Source: DASTBU01 sp035711845
GTDB taxonomy: Bacteria > Acidobacteriota > Vicinamibacteria > Vicinamibacterales > 2-12-FULL-66-21
DNA: 64,000 nucleotides
Assembly: GCA_035711845.1 (NCBI GenBank)
Contig: DASTBU010000162.1
Coordinates: 1-64,000, forward strand
Reading direction: 5' to 3'
The translations under genes were made by a program, and so were the position numbers. A model generated the notes under the pieces. The model did not search any database and was not told the DNA's origin. It saw nothing but the letters and a program-made list of their open reading frames with translations. This document shows, piece after piece, positions 53,108-60,619 of this stretch (position 1 is the stretch's first letter; the number at the start of each line of letters is the position of its first letter).

Positions 53108-53734
53108 GCTCGATCCATTCCTGCGTACGCGTTCCATCCACTCCGGATCGCCGAACGGTTCCCCCAAGCGGGCACACCGCCGCAGCGCCGCGAGCTGATC
53201 CTTCGGTTGACTTTGATTGACAATCGAGAGCCAGTTGGGCGGCAGCTGAAAGCGGCCGTCGTGTGACAGGATGTCCTCCCAGACGCGCTTGCGTCGCAGC
53301 GAGGCGCTCGACCACTCCCAGTCCTCCGCCCGATCGATCAGGCTCGCGCGTATCGGATTGGCTTCCACGTACCGCATGACGGTGTACAGGTGTCGGTCGT
53401 CCTGAATCGGAAACGCCTTGTACCGATCCTGATACAGATGGCCGAGACCGGTGAGGCTGTAGTGCCGGTGATAGCGATGAACATGCACATTGAGCACCCA
53501 GTGCATGTACTCAGAAATTGCGTACGCCTGGTCCGGCCAGACCAGCAAATGAACATGGTTGCTCATCAAACAGAGGCCGCAGAGCGGCATGTCGAAGCGG
53601 CGGTGCGCTTCTTCGAGGATCGCCAGAAACGCCTGATAATCCTCGGATTTGTGGAAGATGGTCTGCTTGCGATTCCCACGTGTGAGCAGGTGATACGCGG
53701 CTCCGTCGATACGGACTCTTGGTCCCCTCGGCAT
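53102..53734 (-). CDS. REP-associated tyrosine transposase (RAYT, Y1 HUH family)
   Basis: A 210-residue single-domain Y1 transposase related to IS200/IS605 TnpA. It opens MPRGPRVRIDGAAYHLLTRGN. SNHVHLLVWP carries the HUH metal-binding HxH, GHLYQDRYKAFPI is the catalytic-tyrosine region and RYVEANPIRASLIDRAEDWEWSSA is the RAYT signature. RAYTs nick and copy REP sequences rather than themselves. It is immediately adjacent to REP copy 3, and four more copies lie in the same window. ATG 53734 has GGAGG four bases upstream. The C-terminal residues (GSSG) run into the REP tail. Confidence 0.9.
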   Translation of the reverse strand: MPRGPRVRIDGAAYHLLTRGNRKQTIFHKSEDYQAFLAILEEAHRRFDMPLCGLCLMSNHVHLLVWPDQAYAISEYMHWVLNVHVHRYHRHYSLTGLGHLYQDRYKAFPIQDDRHLYTVMRYVEANPIRASLIDRAEDWEWSSASLRRKRVWEDILSHDGRFQLPPNWLSIVNQSQPKDQLAALRRCARLGEPFGDPEWMERVRRNGSSG

Positions 53735-53809
53735 AGTACCTCCATCTCGGTACATGCCAAGAGTCGTGCCGTCGAGATGGAGGGCGGCGAGCGCGGTTAT
53801 GATCGACAC

Positions 53810-54925
53810 GTGACCGAACGGGCCGATGTCATCGTCATCGGGGCTGGCATCATCGGCTGCGCCATCGCCTACCAGTTGGCGCGACGCGGCGCAGCGGTTC
53901 GCCTTTTCGATGCGCGCGCGATTGGAGGCGGCGCCACCCAGGCGTCGGCAGGCGTTTTGGCGCCTTATATCGAATCCCCATCTCCCGGACCGCTGCTGGA
54001 CCTCGCCGCCCGAAGTCTTTCGATGTACGACCGGTTCATCAGCGACCTCCATCAGGATTCAGGAATAGATGTCGAGTATCGCCTGACGGGGACGTTGGAA
54101 GTGATGACGGAACCCGATGCTGCGACGCACGCGAAGGAGAACGTGCACGAAGGGGGAGAATGGTTCGACACCGCCTCGGCAGTCGCTCTGGAGCCGTCGC
54201 TGCCACCGACGATACACGGCGCCATTCTGACGCGCGCTCATGGATATGTTGTCGCACCTCAGCTCACCGAGGCGTTGACGTGGGCAGCGCTCAGGTACGG
54301 CGCGGAAATGGAGACCGGTCGCCGGGTCGCCGGCATCGAACGGCGGGGTGACGACCTCGAGATTCGTACGGATGATGGCGAGAGATGGATCGCTGGACGA
54401 GTGGTGATTGCTGCGGGTAGCTGGGCTGCGCAGGTGGGAGTCGCGGATCGCGCCTCGGCGGCCGTTCGACCGATACGAGGTCAGCTCATACGCCTGGCCT
54501 GGCCGGCGAGGTCGCCGCGGCACGTGCTTTGGGGTCCTGACTGCTACGTCGTTCCGTGGAGGGATGGCTCGGTTCTGGTTGGTGCGACCGTCGAAGATGT
54601 GGGGTTCGACGAGCGGACGACCGCGGCTGGTGTGCGGGACCTGCTGGACGCTGTGTGCGAGCTGGTACCAGCGGCGTGGGGCGCCACGTTCCGGGAGGCT
54701 CGGGTCGGGCTGCGACCCGCGACATCGGATGGCCTGCCGATTATCGGACCGTCCGGATCAATGCCCGGCGTCATCTACGCGACGGGCCACTATCGTAACG
54801 GCATCCTGCTAGCGCCGGTGACCGCGGCACTCGTCACCGACCTGATCCTGGACAATCGGTTCGATCCGGCGTTGCAGGGGTTTCACCCATTGCGATTCTC
54901 TGTAAAGGAGGGACAGGCTCCTTAA
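53810..54925 (+). CDS. thiO: FAD-dependent glycine oxidase-type oxidoreductase
   Basis: A 371-residue DAO-fold enzyme. ADVIVIGAGIIGCAIAYQLARRGAAVRLFD is the FAD loop; GGATQASAGVLAPY, VVIAAGSWAAQVG and DGLPIIGPSGSMPGVIYATGHYRNGILLAPVTA match ThiO, which oxidises glycine to the imine for thiazole synthesis. No thi genes lie nearby, so D-amino-acid or sarcosine oxidation is possible. The start is GTG 53810; an in-frame ATG at 53777 would add 11 residues. The final residues (EGQAP, TAA) come from a REP element. Confidence 0.82.
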   Translation: MTERADVIVIGAGIIGCAIAYQLARRGAAVRLFDARAIGGGATQASAGVLAPYIESPSPGPLLDLAARSLSMYDRFISDLHQDSGIDVEYRLTGTLEVMTEPDAATHAKENVHEGGEWFDTASAVALEPSLPPTIHGAILTRAHGYVVAPQLTEALTWAALRYGAEMETGRRVAGIERRGDDLEIRTDDGERWIAGRVVIAAGSWAAQVGVADRASAAVRPIRGQLIRLAWPARSPRHVLWGPDCYVVPWRDGSVLVGATVEDVGFDERTTAAGVRDLLDAVCELVPAAWGATFREARVGLRPATSDGLPIIGPSGSMPGVIYATGHYRNGILLAPVTAALVTDLILDNRFDPALQGFHPLRFSVKEGQAP

Positions 54926-54990
54926 GGTGCCTGTCCCCCTAGAGTGCCTGTCCCCCTAGAGTGCCTGTCCCCTTAAGGTGCCAGTCCCCC
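54908..54990. repeat. REP-like element, copy 4 (inverted orientation)
   Basis: The reverse complement of the other copies: the capped end GGGACAGGCTCC comes first, then units reading CCTAGAGTGCCTGTCCCC, ending GGTGCCAGTCCCC. It lies between the convergent thiO-like and tolC-like genes, supplies the thiO TAA and abuts the tolC TGA. Confidence 0.85.
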
Positions 54991-56643
54991 TCAGCGCGTC
55001 GCGGCCTGCTGCACCGCCTCGAATGCAACGGCCGCGAGTTGATAGTCGAGCAGCGCCTGCAGCTCGTTGTTGCGCGCGATGGCGAGATCGCGCTGGGCCT
55101 GAATGACGAGGAAGCTGGTCGACATCCCAACCTCGAACCGCTTCTGTTCGGCGTCGAGGCGCTGTTCGGCCAGCTCCCGTCCCAGGCGTGTGGTTTCAAT
55201 GCGCTCTTGATTTTGCTCCACACGCCACGCCGCCTGCCGGACCTCCCGCACGGCAGCAATCTCCGACGTCTTGAGCCGCGCGGTCGCCTGATCGCGCTCG
55301 ATGCGGGCACGCGCGAGGTTCGCCTGAGCGGTGCTCCTGCCCAGGGGATAGCTGAATGCAAGACCCAAGGTCCATGTCGGGTAGTCTGCGGTGAACAGCT
55401 GCCCCAACACGCTGCCGTAACCGGTCGTCTGCCGTCCAACCACGGTCCCTGGGAACCCACCCTCGCGAATCAGCCTGGTGCCCCCTGCTGCATCCGTGAG
55501 GTAGGTCGCCTCGACGCGGAGATCGGGCAATACTTCACTACGCGACAGCGAGATGTTCGTCTCGGTGTTCTGGATCTCCTTGCGCACGCGGGCCAGATCC
55601 GTGCGCTCGCTGAGCGCCCGACCTACGGCGGCCTCGATATCCGGCGGGGCCCCCACGGTCGGTACGCGGTCGGCCGGCTCCAGGCGGATGGTCCAGTAGT
55701 CGTCGCGCCTGGGATCCAGGATCACCGTGCGCAACACGTCCTCCGCCTGCCGCGCCACGGTGCGCGCAACGATCAGGTTCTCACGACGCTGCGCCACTTC
55801 CGCGCGAGCGGCCACCAGGTCGAGGGGCGGCGACTGCCCGACGTCGACACGGGCGCGGTTCGTCCGCTCGAGCTCCAATGCGAGATCCAGCGAGCGTTGC
55901 TGGACATCGACGAACGCCTGTGCCGCCACGAATGCCCAGTAGGCGCGTTCCGCATCTGCTTTCGTCGTGACCCGCGTCTCACGGAGGCGCGTGTCGGCGA
56001 TCTCCACGTTTCGGCGCGAAACGTCGAGCGTTGCCCGTTCGGGATCGATCTTGAAGTTCCGGAGGAGCGGCTGAGAGAAAGTCAGCTGCAACCTCGATGC
56101 GAGCGACGGATCGAAGCTCGTGATCAGGCTGTCGGTCGTCGAGCGAGAGGACTCCCAGCCAACCGAATATCTGGCGCCGCCCCACGGCACCAGCTGGTTC
56201 ATGGCGACCGATGTGGACCAGAGGTTCGTCTGGATTCCCTGCGTGCCTGCGAAGAGATTGGTGGGCGGCTGCTGCTGGCTGTTGTGCAGCAGCACCGAAT
56301 CCAGCGTCGGCATGAACGCGCCGCGCGCCGCAGCGACATCCGTTTCGCTGATCGCCGGATCGAACTCGCTGACGGCAAGGTCCGGGTTGTTCTCCAGCGC
56401 CAGCCGGATGGCATCGTCGCGTGTGACCCGGAGAGCCTCCGCGGGTGGCGGGGCCTGCGCTGATGCTGCCGGCGTCGGCGGCTGGACCGATTGTGCCGAG
56501 AGCCGTGCGGGCGCAGCCGCAAGGGCCAGCACGGAGACGACTGCGGCAACCGCGTGGCGGTTCGATTTCCATGACCGTGAAAGCGACGGAGCGCCGCGGA
56601 ACGAATGAACGACCGAACGGGGGGTGGAAGGTAAAAACAGCAC
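54991..56643 (-). CDS. TolC-family outer-membrane efflux protein
   Basis: A 550-residue protein with the two-repeat coiled-coil layout of TolC. LRVTRDDAIRLALENNPDLAVSEFDPAISETDVAAARGAFMPTLD opens repeat one, with long amphipathic helices; RKEIQNTETNISLSRSEVLPDLRVEATYL opens repeat two. An export signal lies at AVAAVVSVLALAAAPARLSAQ. The GTG at 56643 with GGAGG ten bases upstream is preferred; an ATG at 56778, ten bases from the TetR stop, would add 45 residues of non-family sequence. It is encoded after the TetR regulator. The inner-membrane pump partner is not in the window. Confidence 0.87.
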   Translation of the reverse strand: MLFLPSTPRSVVHSFRGAPSLSRSWKSNRHAVAAVVSVLALAAAPARLSAQSVQPPTPAASAQAPPPAEALRVTRDDAIRLALENNPDLAVSEFDPAISETDVAAARGAFMPTLDSVLLHNSQQQPPTNLFAGTQGIQTNLWSTSVAMNQLVPWGGARYSVGWESSRSTTDSLITSFDPSLASRLQLTFSQPLLRNFKIDPERATLDVSRRNVEIADTRLRETRVTTKADAERAYWAFVAAQAFVDVQQRSLDLALELERTNRARVDVGQSPPLDLVAARAEVAQRRENLIVARTVARQAEDVLRTVILDPRRDDYWTIRLEPADRVPTVGAPPDIEAAVGRALSERTDLARVRKEIQNTETNISLSRSEVLPDLRVEATYLTDAAGGTRLIREGGFPGTVVGRQTTGYGSVLGQLFTADYPTWTLGLAFSYPLGRSTAQANLARARIERDQATARLKTSEIAAVREVRQAAWRVEQNQERIETTRLGRELAEQRLDAEQKRFEVGMSTSFLVIQAQRDLAIARNNELQALLDYQLAAVAFEAVQQAATR

Positions 56644-56787
56644 GGCTGATTGTCCTCCAATGTTTTCAGGGGCCTGCGCACGGCTCTCCAAGCCGAGGGC
56701 GATACGATTTCCTGCCGCCGTGGCGAGATCGCTCGCGTTGAGGTCTGCAACGGGTTCAAGCTTCGGGTTGGCTCTCATGCGGCCTCG

Positions 56788-57438
56788 CTATTCCTCGCCG
56801 GAAACCGACGAGAGCGGCAGGACAGTCACGGGACTGCCGGCGCGCAGCCCGGCGAGCGTAGCCTCGAGGGTGTCTCGCGCCAGCGCGTCAGAGTCCTCGT
56901 TGGGAACGCCGCGGTGGCACAAACGTCTGACCGCCGCGCCGTGAATGGCAGTGCCGAGAATGTTGAAGATGGCGTCAGGCTGCGATCCCGGAGGAAACAG
57001 CCCCGCATCGATCGCGCGCTGGATGCCTGCGCCGACCCTCGTCTTCATCTCGTGCATGAAGCCGAAGCGCTCCCAGTCCTGGTTGATCCGAGGCACCGTC
57101 CGATCCACGAACATCAGGGCGAAGTACTCAGGGTGGGTCTTGCTGAACTCGTAGATCCGCCAGAACGCTCCCCGAATCGAATCGAGCGGCGCTCCATCGC
57201 GGCAGCAGTCGGGACCGGGAGAGAGGATGCGGAATCCCTCTTCAGCCAGCGCATAGAAGATGTCGTCCTTGCTCGCAAAGTAGCTGTAGATCGCGCCGGG
57301 ACTGTACTCGACGCGCTCGGCGATCTTGCGGATCGACACGTTGTGGTATCCCTCGGCGACGAAGAGGTCGCGCGCCGCGTCCAGAATCGCGCGCGCCACC
57401 TCCGCCCTCTCGCGTTCCTGCCGCTCCCTGAGCCCCAA
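56788..57438 (-). CDS. TetR/AcrR-family regulator
   Basis: A 216-residue repressor. The HTH is AEVARAILDAARDLFVAEGYHNVSIRKIAERVEYSPGAIYSYFASKDDIFYALAEEGF. The ligand domain (about 60-200) is helical and ends in a TetR_C-type pattern. The start is TTG 57438 with GGGAGG four to five bases upstream; this ribosome site abuts a REP element. It is co-directional with the TolC gene, so it most likely represses its own efflux operon. A perfect dyad at 57518-57532 is the likely operator. Confidence 0.9.
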   Translation of the reverse strand: MGLRERQERERAEVARAILDAARDLFVAEGYHNVSIRKIAERVEYSPGAIYSYFASKDDIFYALAEEGFRILSPGPDCCRDGAPLDSIRGAFWRIYEFSKTHPEYFALMFVDRTVPRINQDWERFGFMHEMKTRVGAGIQRAIDAGLFPPGSQPDAIFNILGTAIHGAAVRRLCHRGVPNEDSDALARDTLEATLAGLRAGSPVTVLPLSSVSGEE

Positions 57439-57446
57439 CAGACCTC

Positions 57447-57514
57447 CCTAGGGGGACAGTCCCCTTAACGGGACAGGCACCCTAAGGGGACAGTCACCTT
57501 AAGGAGCCTGTCCC
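57447..57514. repeat. REP-like element, copy 5 (in the tetR 5' leader)
   Basis: Three GGGGACAG units and the inverted cap AAGGAGCCTGTCCC. Unlike the other four it is between divergent genes, separating the TetR start from its operator, so it would be transcribed as a hairpin in the tetR-tolC leader. Confidence 0.85.
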
Positions 57515-57517
57515 ATA

Positions 57518-57532
57518 TTGAACACCGTTCAA
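57518..57532. promoter_or_regulatory. TetR operator dyad
   Basis: TTGAACACCGTTCAA is a perfect 6-3-6 inverted repeat of the TGAAC-N3-GTTCA kind bound by several AcrR/TetR efflux regulators. It is between the TetR gene and the divergent pterin dehydratase gene. No flanking hexamer pair is clear enough to place the promoter. Confidence 0.6.
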
Positions 57533-57596
57533 CAATCTTAACAGCGTTATACGCAGACTGAGACCGGAGAGTTCCGACCGGGTTTATGCTTCCTCG

Positions 57597-57893
57597 ATGC
57601 AGAAGCTCCACGAAGACGAGATACGTACCAGAATGGATGAGCTGGAGTCCTGGACCCTCGACGCGGACACCATCCGCCGCCAATACACGTTCCGGGATTT
57701 TGCCGACGCGCTGACCTTCGTTCTCCGGCTCGGGTTCGAGGCCGAATCAGTCGACCACCACCCCGCGATTCGCGTCGACTACAAGCGCGTCACGCTGACC
57801 TACTCGACGCACAGCGCCGGCGGCCTGACGGGCAAGGATTTCGAGGGTGCCAAGCGCGCGGATCAACTCGCCCTCAGGATGGGTGGGACGTGA
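57597..57893 (+). CDS. phhB: Pterin-4a-carbinolamine dehydratase
   Basis: A 98-residue PCD/DCoH-fold enzyme that dehydrates 4a-hydroxytetrahydrobiopterin for phenylalanine hydroxylase or acts in molybdopterin and folate contexts. RQYTFRDFADALTFVLRLGFEAESVDHHPAIRVDYKRVTLTYSTHSAGGLT holds the catalytic HHP and the second His. Length and motifs are complete. No hydroxylase gene lies nearby. Confidence 0.93.
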   Translation: MQKLHEDEIRTRMDELESWTLDADTIRRQYTFRDFADALTFVLRLGFEAESVDHHPAIRVDYKRVTLTYSTHSAGGLTGKDFEGAKRADQLALRMGGT

Positions 57894-57926
57894 GCGACCG
57901 ATCACCGAAACCGCGCGTTGAGGTGA

Positions 57927-58214
57927 TCACCCGATCGGGAAGATTTTGTCGAGTCCATCGGCCGGCCGCGCGATGACGTGAACGCCGACCAGCTCGCCGA
58001 CGCGACGCGCCGCCGACGCGCCCGCGTCGGTCGCAGCCTTCACCGATGCAACATCGCCCCGGACGATCGCAGTGACGAGCCCGGCGTCGACCTTTTGCCA
58101 GCCCACGAAAACGACGTGCGCTGCCTTGACCATCGCGTCGGCAGCCTCGATCATTCCCACGAAACCGCGTGTCTCGACGAGGCCGAGCGCTTCCCCGGGC
58201 AGGTCCTTGGCCAT
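57927..58214 (-). CDS. Bacterial microcompartment hexameric shell protein (BMC-H)
   Basis: A 95-residue single BMC domain. GEALGLVETRGFVGMIEAADAMVKAAHVVFVGWQKVDAGLVTAIVRGDVASVKAATDAGASAARRVGELVGVHVIARP matches the PduA/EutM/CcmK fold over its whole length, with KVDAGL at the pore-loop position. It starts 14 bases after the stop of the PLP-enzyme gene, so the two are likely one transcript. No pentameric or trimeric shell gene, phosphotransacylase or aldehyde dehydrogenase lies in the window, so this is a satellite shell gene or a remnant. Confidence 0.9.
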   Translation of the reverse strand: MAKDLPGEALGLVETRGFVGMIEAADAMVKAAHVVFVGWQKVDAGLVTAIVRGDVASVKAATDAGASAARRVGELVGVHVIARPADGLDKIFPIG

Positions 58215-58228
58215 GAGCGGCCATTCTA

Positions 58229-59359
58229 CTACGTGATCCTCCCGCGCGCCGCGACGTCGAGCCGCTCCAACACCTCGTCGCCGCTCACGAGCCAGACGGC
58301 GTCCACCAGGTTCGAGACCACGCACGAATGGTTGGGGACAACGCGAACCAGATCGCCCGGCTCGAGGCCGCGCCTGCCACCTTTCACACGGACCGTTGCG
58401 TGCTCTTCCGACAGCCGTTCGACGAGCAGCCCCTCGTCCGGCTCGAGCTCCTCCAGCCCTCTGAGCACGGCCCCATAGCCCGGCTGGTTCTCGAACCCAC
58501 GCGCGAGATCCGTCGTCAACGTCTTGCTGCCGGAGTCGATGATCACGCGATCCGGAGCCGGCCGGCTGACGACCCGCGCCAGGACGGTCAGCGCACAGTC
58601 GGCCCACGTTGCGGAACCGAGCCCCACCTGCGTGCGATCGAAGTAGATGTAGTTGCCGGGTCGGAGCTCTGTAATCCCCTGGCAATCGACGCTGAATCTC
58701 GCGGTGGGTGTCGCGCCGACGCTGATTTCCTCGCTGCGCACCCCAAGGGCTGCCGCGCGTTCAGCAAGGCCCATCAGCATCGCGGCCTCGGCCGCCGCGA
58801 ATTCGCGGGCTTCGTCCTCGGAGCGGGCCCCATAGGCATGGCCGGCGTGGCTCAGCAACCCGCGGTAGCGAAGTCCCGGCATCTCCGCCACGCGCGCCAC
58901 GAACTCACCCGAGTCCGGCGAGTGTGGATCGATACCGCACCGATGGAAGCCCACGTCCACCTTGACCAGCACATCGATCTCGCGCCCTGCCTGTGACATG
59001 GCGTCGGACCATCCTCGCGCGACGGCCGGGTGATCGACGATGAAGGACAGGTGGGTACGGTCGAGCAGCTTCAGGACCCGATCCGCATTGACCGGATGAA
59101 TCGGATACGGCAGCCGGATGTCGCTGATGCCCGCTTCGGCGAACACTTCTGCTTCGCCGAGCTTCGCGCAGCAGACGCCGACAGCGCCGCGGCCGATCTG
59201 CACACGGGCGAGCTCCGGACACTTGTGGGTCTTTGCATGCGGCCGGAGGCGGAGCCGCCGGCCGTTGGCGGCCGTCTGCATCCGTTCGATGTTTCGTTCG
59301 ATTCGGCCGTGCTCGACGAGCACGCATGGTGTGCGGAGGTCCGTGATCTTCACCGCCAT
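58229..59359 (-). CDS. D-threonine aldolase / D-serine dehydratase-like PLP enzyme
   Basis: A 376-residue fold-type III (alanine-racemase-like) enzyme. LRPHAKTHKCPELAR carries the Schiff-base Lys, LVKVDVGFHRCG and HAGHAYG line the barrel and VPNHSCVVSNLVD gives the C-terminal His-x-Cys metal site of D-threonine aldolase and DSD1-type proteins. D-threonine aldolase would release glycine and acetaldehyde; D-serine dehydratase or 3-hydroxyaspartate aldolase activity is equally possible. The ATG at 59359 fits the family start; the open frame extends 50 residues upstream without homology-like sequence. It precedes the BMC-H gene. Confidence 0.85.
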   Translation of the reverse strand: MAVKITDLRTPCVLVEHGRIERNIERMQTAANGRRLRLRPHAKTHKCPELARVQIGRGAVGVCCAKLGEAEVFAEAGISDIRLPYPIHPVNADRVLKLLDRTHLSFIVDHPAVARGWSDAMSQAGREIDVLVKVDVGFHRCGIDPHSPDSGEFVARVAEMPGLRYRGLLSHAGHAYGARSEDEAREFAAAEAAMLMGLAERAAALGVRSEEISVGATPTARFSVDCQGITELRPGNYIYFDRTQVGLGSATWADCALTVLARVVSRPAPDRVIIDSGSKTLTTDLARGFENQPGYGAVLRGLEELEPDEGLLVERLSEEHATVRVKGGRRGLEPGDLVRVVPNHSCVVSNLVDAVWLVSGDEVLERLDVAARGRIT

Positions 59360-59577
59360 GAGTGTATTCGCGAACTTGGTGTCTCGTCTCCGTATTTCGT
59401 GACATACCTCCCGGGCGGGGTATCCCGTCTGGCGGCGCCCGCCGTCGCCCACGAGCACGCGGGCTCTGGCGAGGTCTCGCCGAAGCCTTGGCGGAGGTGG
59501 ATTGCTCATCGCTCACCTATGCCCAATGTTGGCTATCCACTTGACTCAAGTGACCCCAATATATAGGGTCTCCCGTC

Positions 59578-59743
59578 GTGGACGAGGATTATCCGCGGAC
59601 ACTCGCGGAGTTCGCCTCGCGGTTTGCGACGGATGCGGCCTGCCGCGCCTATCTGGCGCACTTGCGCTGGCCCGCCGGATTTGTCTGCCCACAGTGCCGG
59701 GGTACGAAGAGCTGGCTGACGCAGCGAGGATTGCAGCACTGCG
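59578..59743 (+). pseudogene. IS1595 transposase, N-terminal fragment
   Basis: GTG 59578 opens DEDYPRTLAEFASRFATDAACRAYL, then FVCPQCRGTKSW, the zinc-ribbon half typical of ISXO2-like transposases. Homology stops near LQHC at about 59743, where the inverted core begins; the reading frame runs on into it without meaning. Confidence 0.75.
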
Positions 59744-60145
59744 CGGCAACAACTGGGACGCGAGCTCGTGATGGCCGCGCAAGTACGAAACGCGATGGTG
59801 ATAGCGGTGTTTGACCTGCTCGTACCCGTCCCAGCCATCGGTATGCACGTCGCTGCCTGGCTCGATCGCGTCGTCGATGAAGGCCTGCAGTGTCGCCGCG
59901 GAGCCGTCGGAGATTCGGCGCATCCGGATCCGGCCGATGCCGTGCCCCACGACTTCGGCTGCCACAACAATCAGAGCTTTCTTGCCTGCGCCGCGGCCCC
60001 GGTTGCCGCCACGGCCGCCGACCAAGGTCTCGTCGACCTCGACTTCTCCCGACAGGCGGTCGCGGTCGGGCCTGACCATCGCGCGTCGCAGCTTGTGCAC
60101 CCACGCCCACGCGGTTTGATAACTCCCGAGGCCCAACACCTGCTG
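59744..60145 (-). pseudogene. IS1595 transposase, inverted DDE core fragment
   Basis: Read leftward: QQVLGLGSYQTAWAWVHKLRRAMV, SGEVEVDETLVGG (first Asp), GKKALIVVAAEVVGHGIGRIRMRRI, VHTDGWDGYEQV (second Asp) and HHELASQLLPR. This is the middle of the same transposase in opposite orientation. A 951-base frame (60496-59546) is open through it but is not a real gene at its ends. Confidence 0.75.
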
Positions 60146-60149
60146 CACT

Positions 60150-60499
60150 GTCACGGCGGGCACGATCTTCCAGGACACGCGGCTTCCCCTGACCACCTGG
60201 TTCCGGGCGATGTGGTATGTCACCGGGACCAAGACGGGGTCCAGCGACCGACGTCTGCCGGCTGCAGCCGCGTGGTGTCGTTGCTCAAACGCTGGCTGCT
60301 TGGGACCCATCACGGCGCGGTGAGCCAGGTGCCTTTGGACTACTACCTCGACGAGTTCACGTTTCGATTCAACCGTCGCCGGTCTCGACATTGCGGCAAA
60401 CTCTTCTTCCGTCTCGTTCAGCCAGCCGTCGCAGTCGATCCGGTCCCCTACGGGCGCCTCATCCAGGGCGAACGACGGCGTTTTCGGCGCCACCATTAG
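60150..60499 (+). pseudogene. IS1595 transposase, pre-core and C-terminal fragments
   Basis: In one frame VTAGTIFQDTRLPLTTWFRAMWYVT (60150-60240), which belongs before the core. In another frame SRVVSLLKRWLLGTHHGAVSQV onward to DEFTFRFNRRRSRHCGKLFFRL (about 60266-60499, TAG), which belongs after it. The two are in different frames and are separated by GC-rich junction sequence. Confidence 0.72.
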
Positions 60500-60619
60500 T
60501 GGGGGCCACTTGAGTCAAGTGGATAGCTTCGCGCCTGGCCAGCCGGGCGCCGCGCTCCGGGATTCATGCCACGAATTACGGAGTCAGCACTTAGCTCGGG
60601 AGCCCGGGAAAGAACGATC

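Larger units (their letters stand above)
59532..60527. mobile_element. Scrambled IS1595-family (ISXO2-like) insertion sequence
   Basis: An element of about 996 bases bounded by perfect 21-bp terminal inverted repeats (59532-59552 and 60507-60527), each containing the CACTTGACTCAAGTG dyad. It has about the usual length for this family, but the transposase is in four pieces. The N-terminal zinc-ribbon part and two later parts read rightward in three different frames; the DDE core part reads leftward, inverted and moved. No matching target duplication was found next to the ends. It is inactive. Confidence 0.8.

Noticed and set aside
53390..53809. Longer N-terminus of the glycine oxidase starting at 53390
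   Set aside because: That extension is antisense to the RAYT gene, and the FAD-binding loop begins just after the GTG at 53810, as expected for the family.
59546..60496. 316-residue leftward gene for an IS transposase
   Set aside because: Only its middle 134 codons are transposase in that orientation; the ends are antisense of other pieces of the same IS, so it is a scrambled pseudogene.
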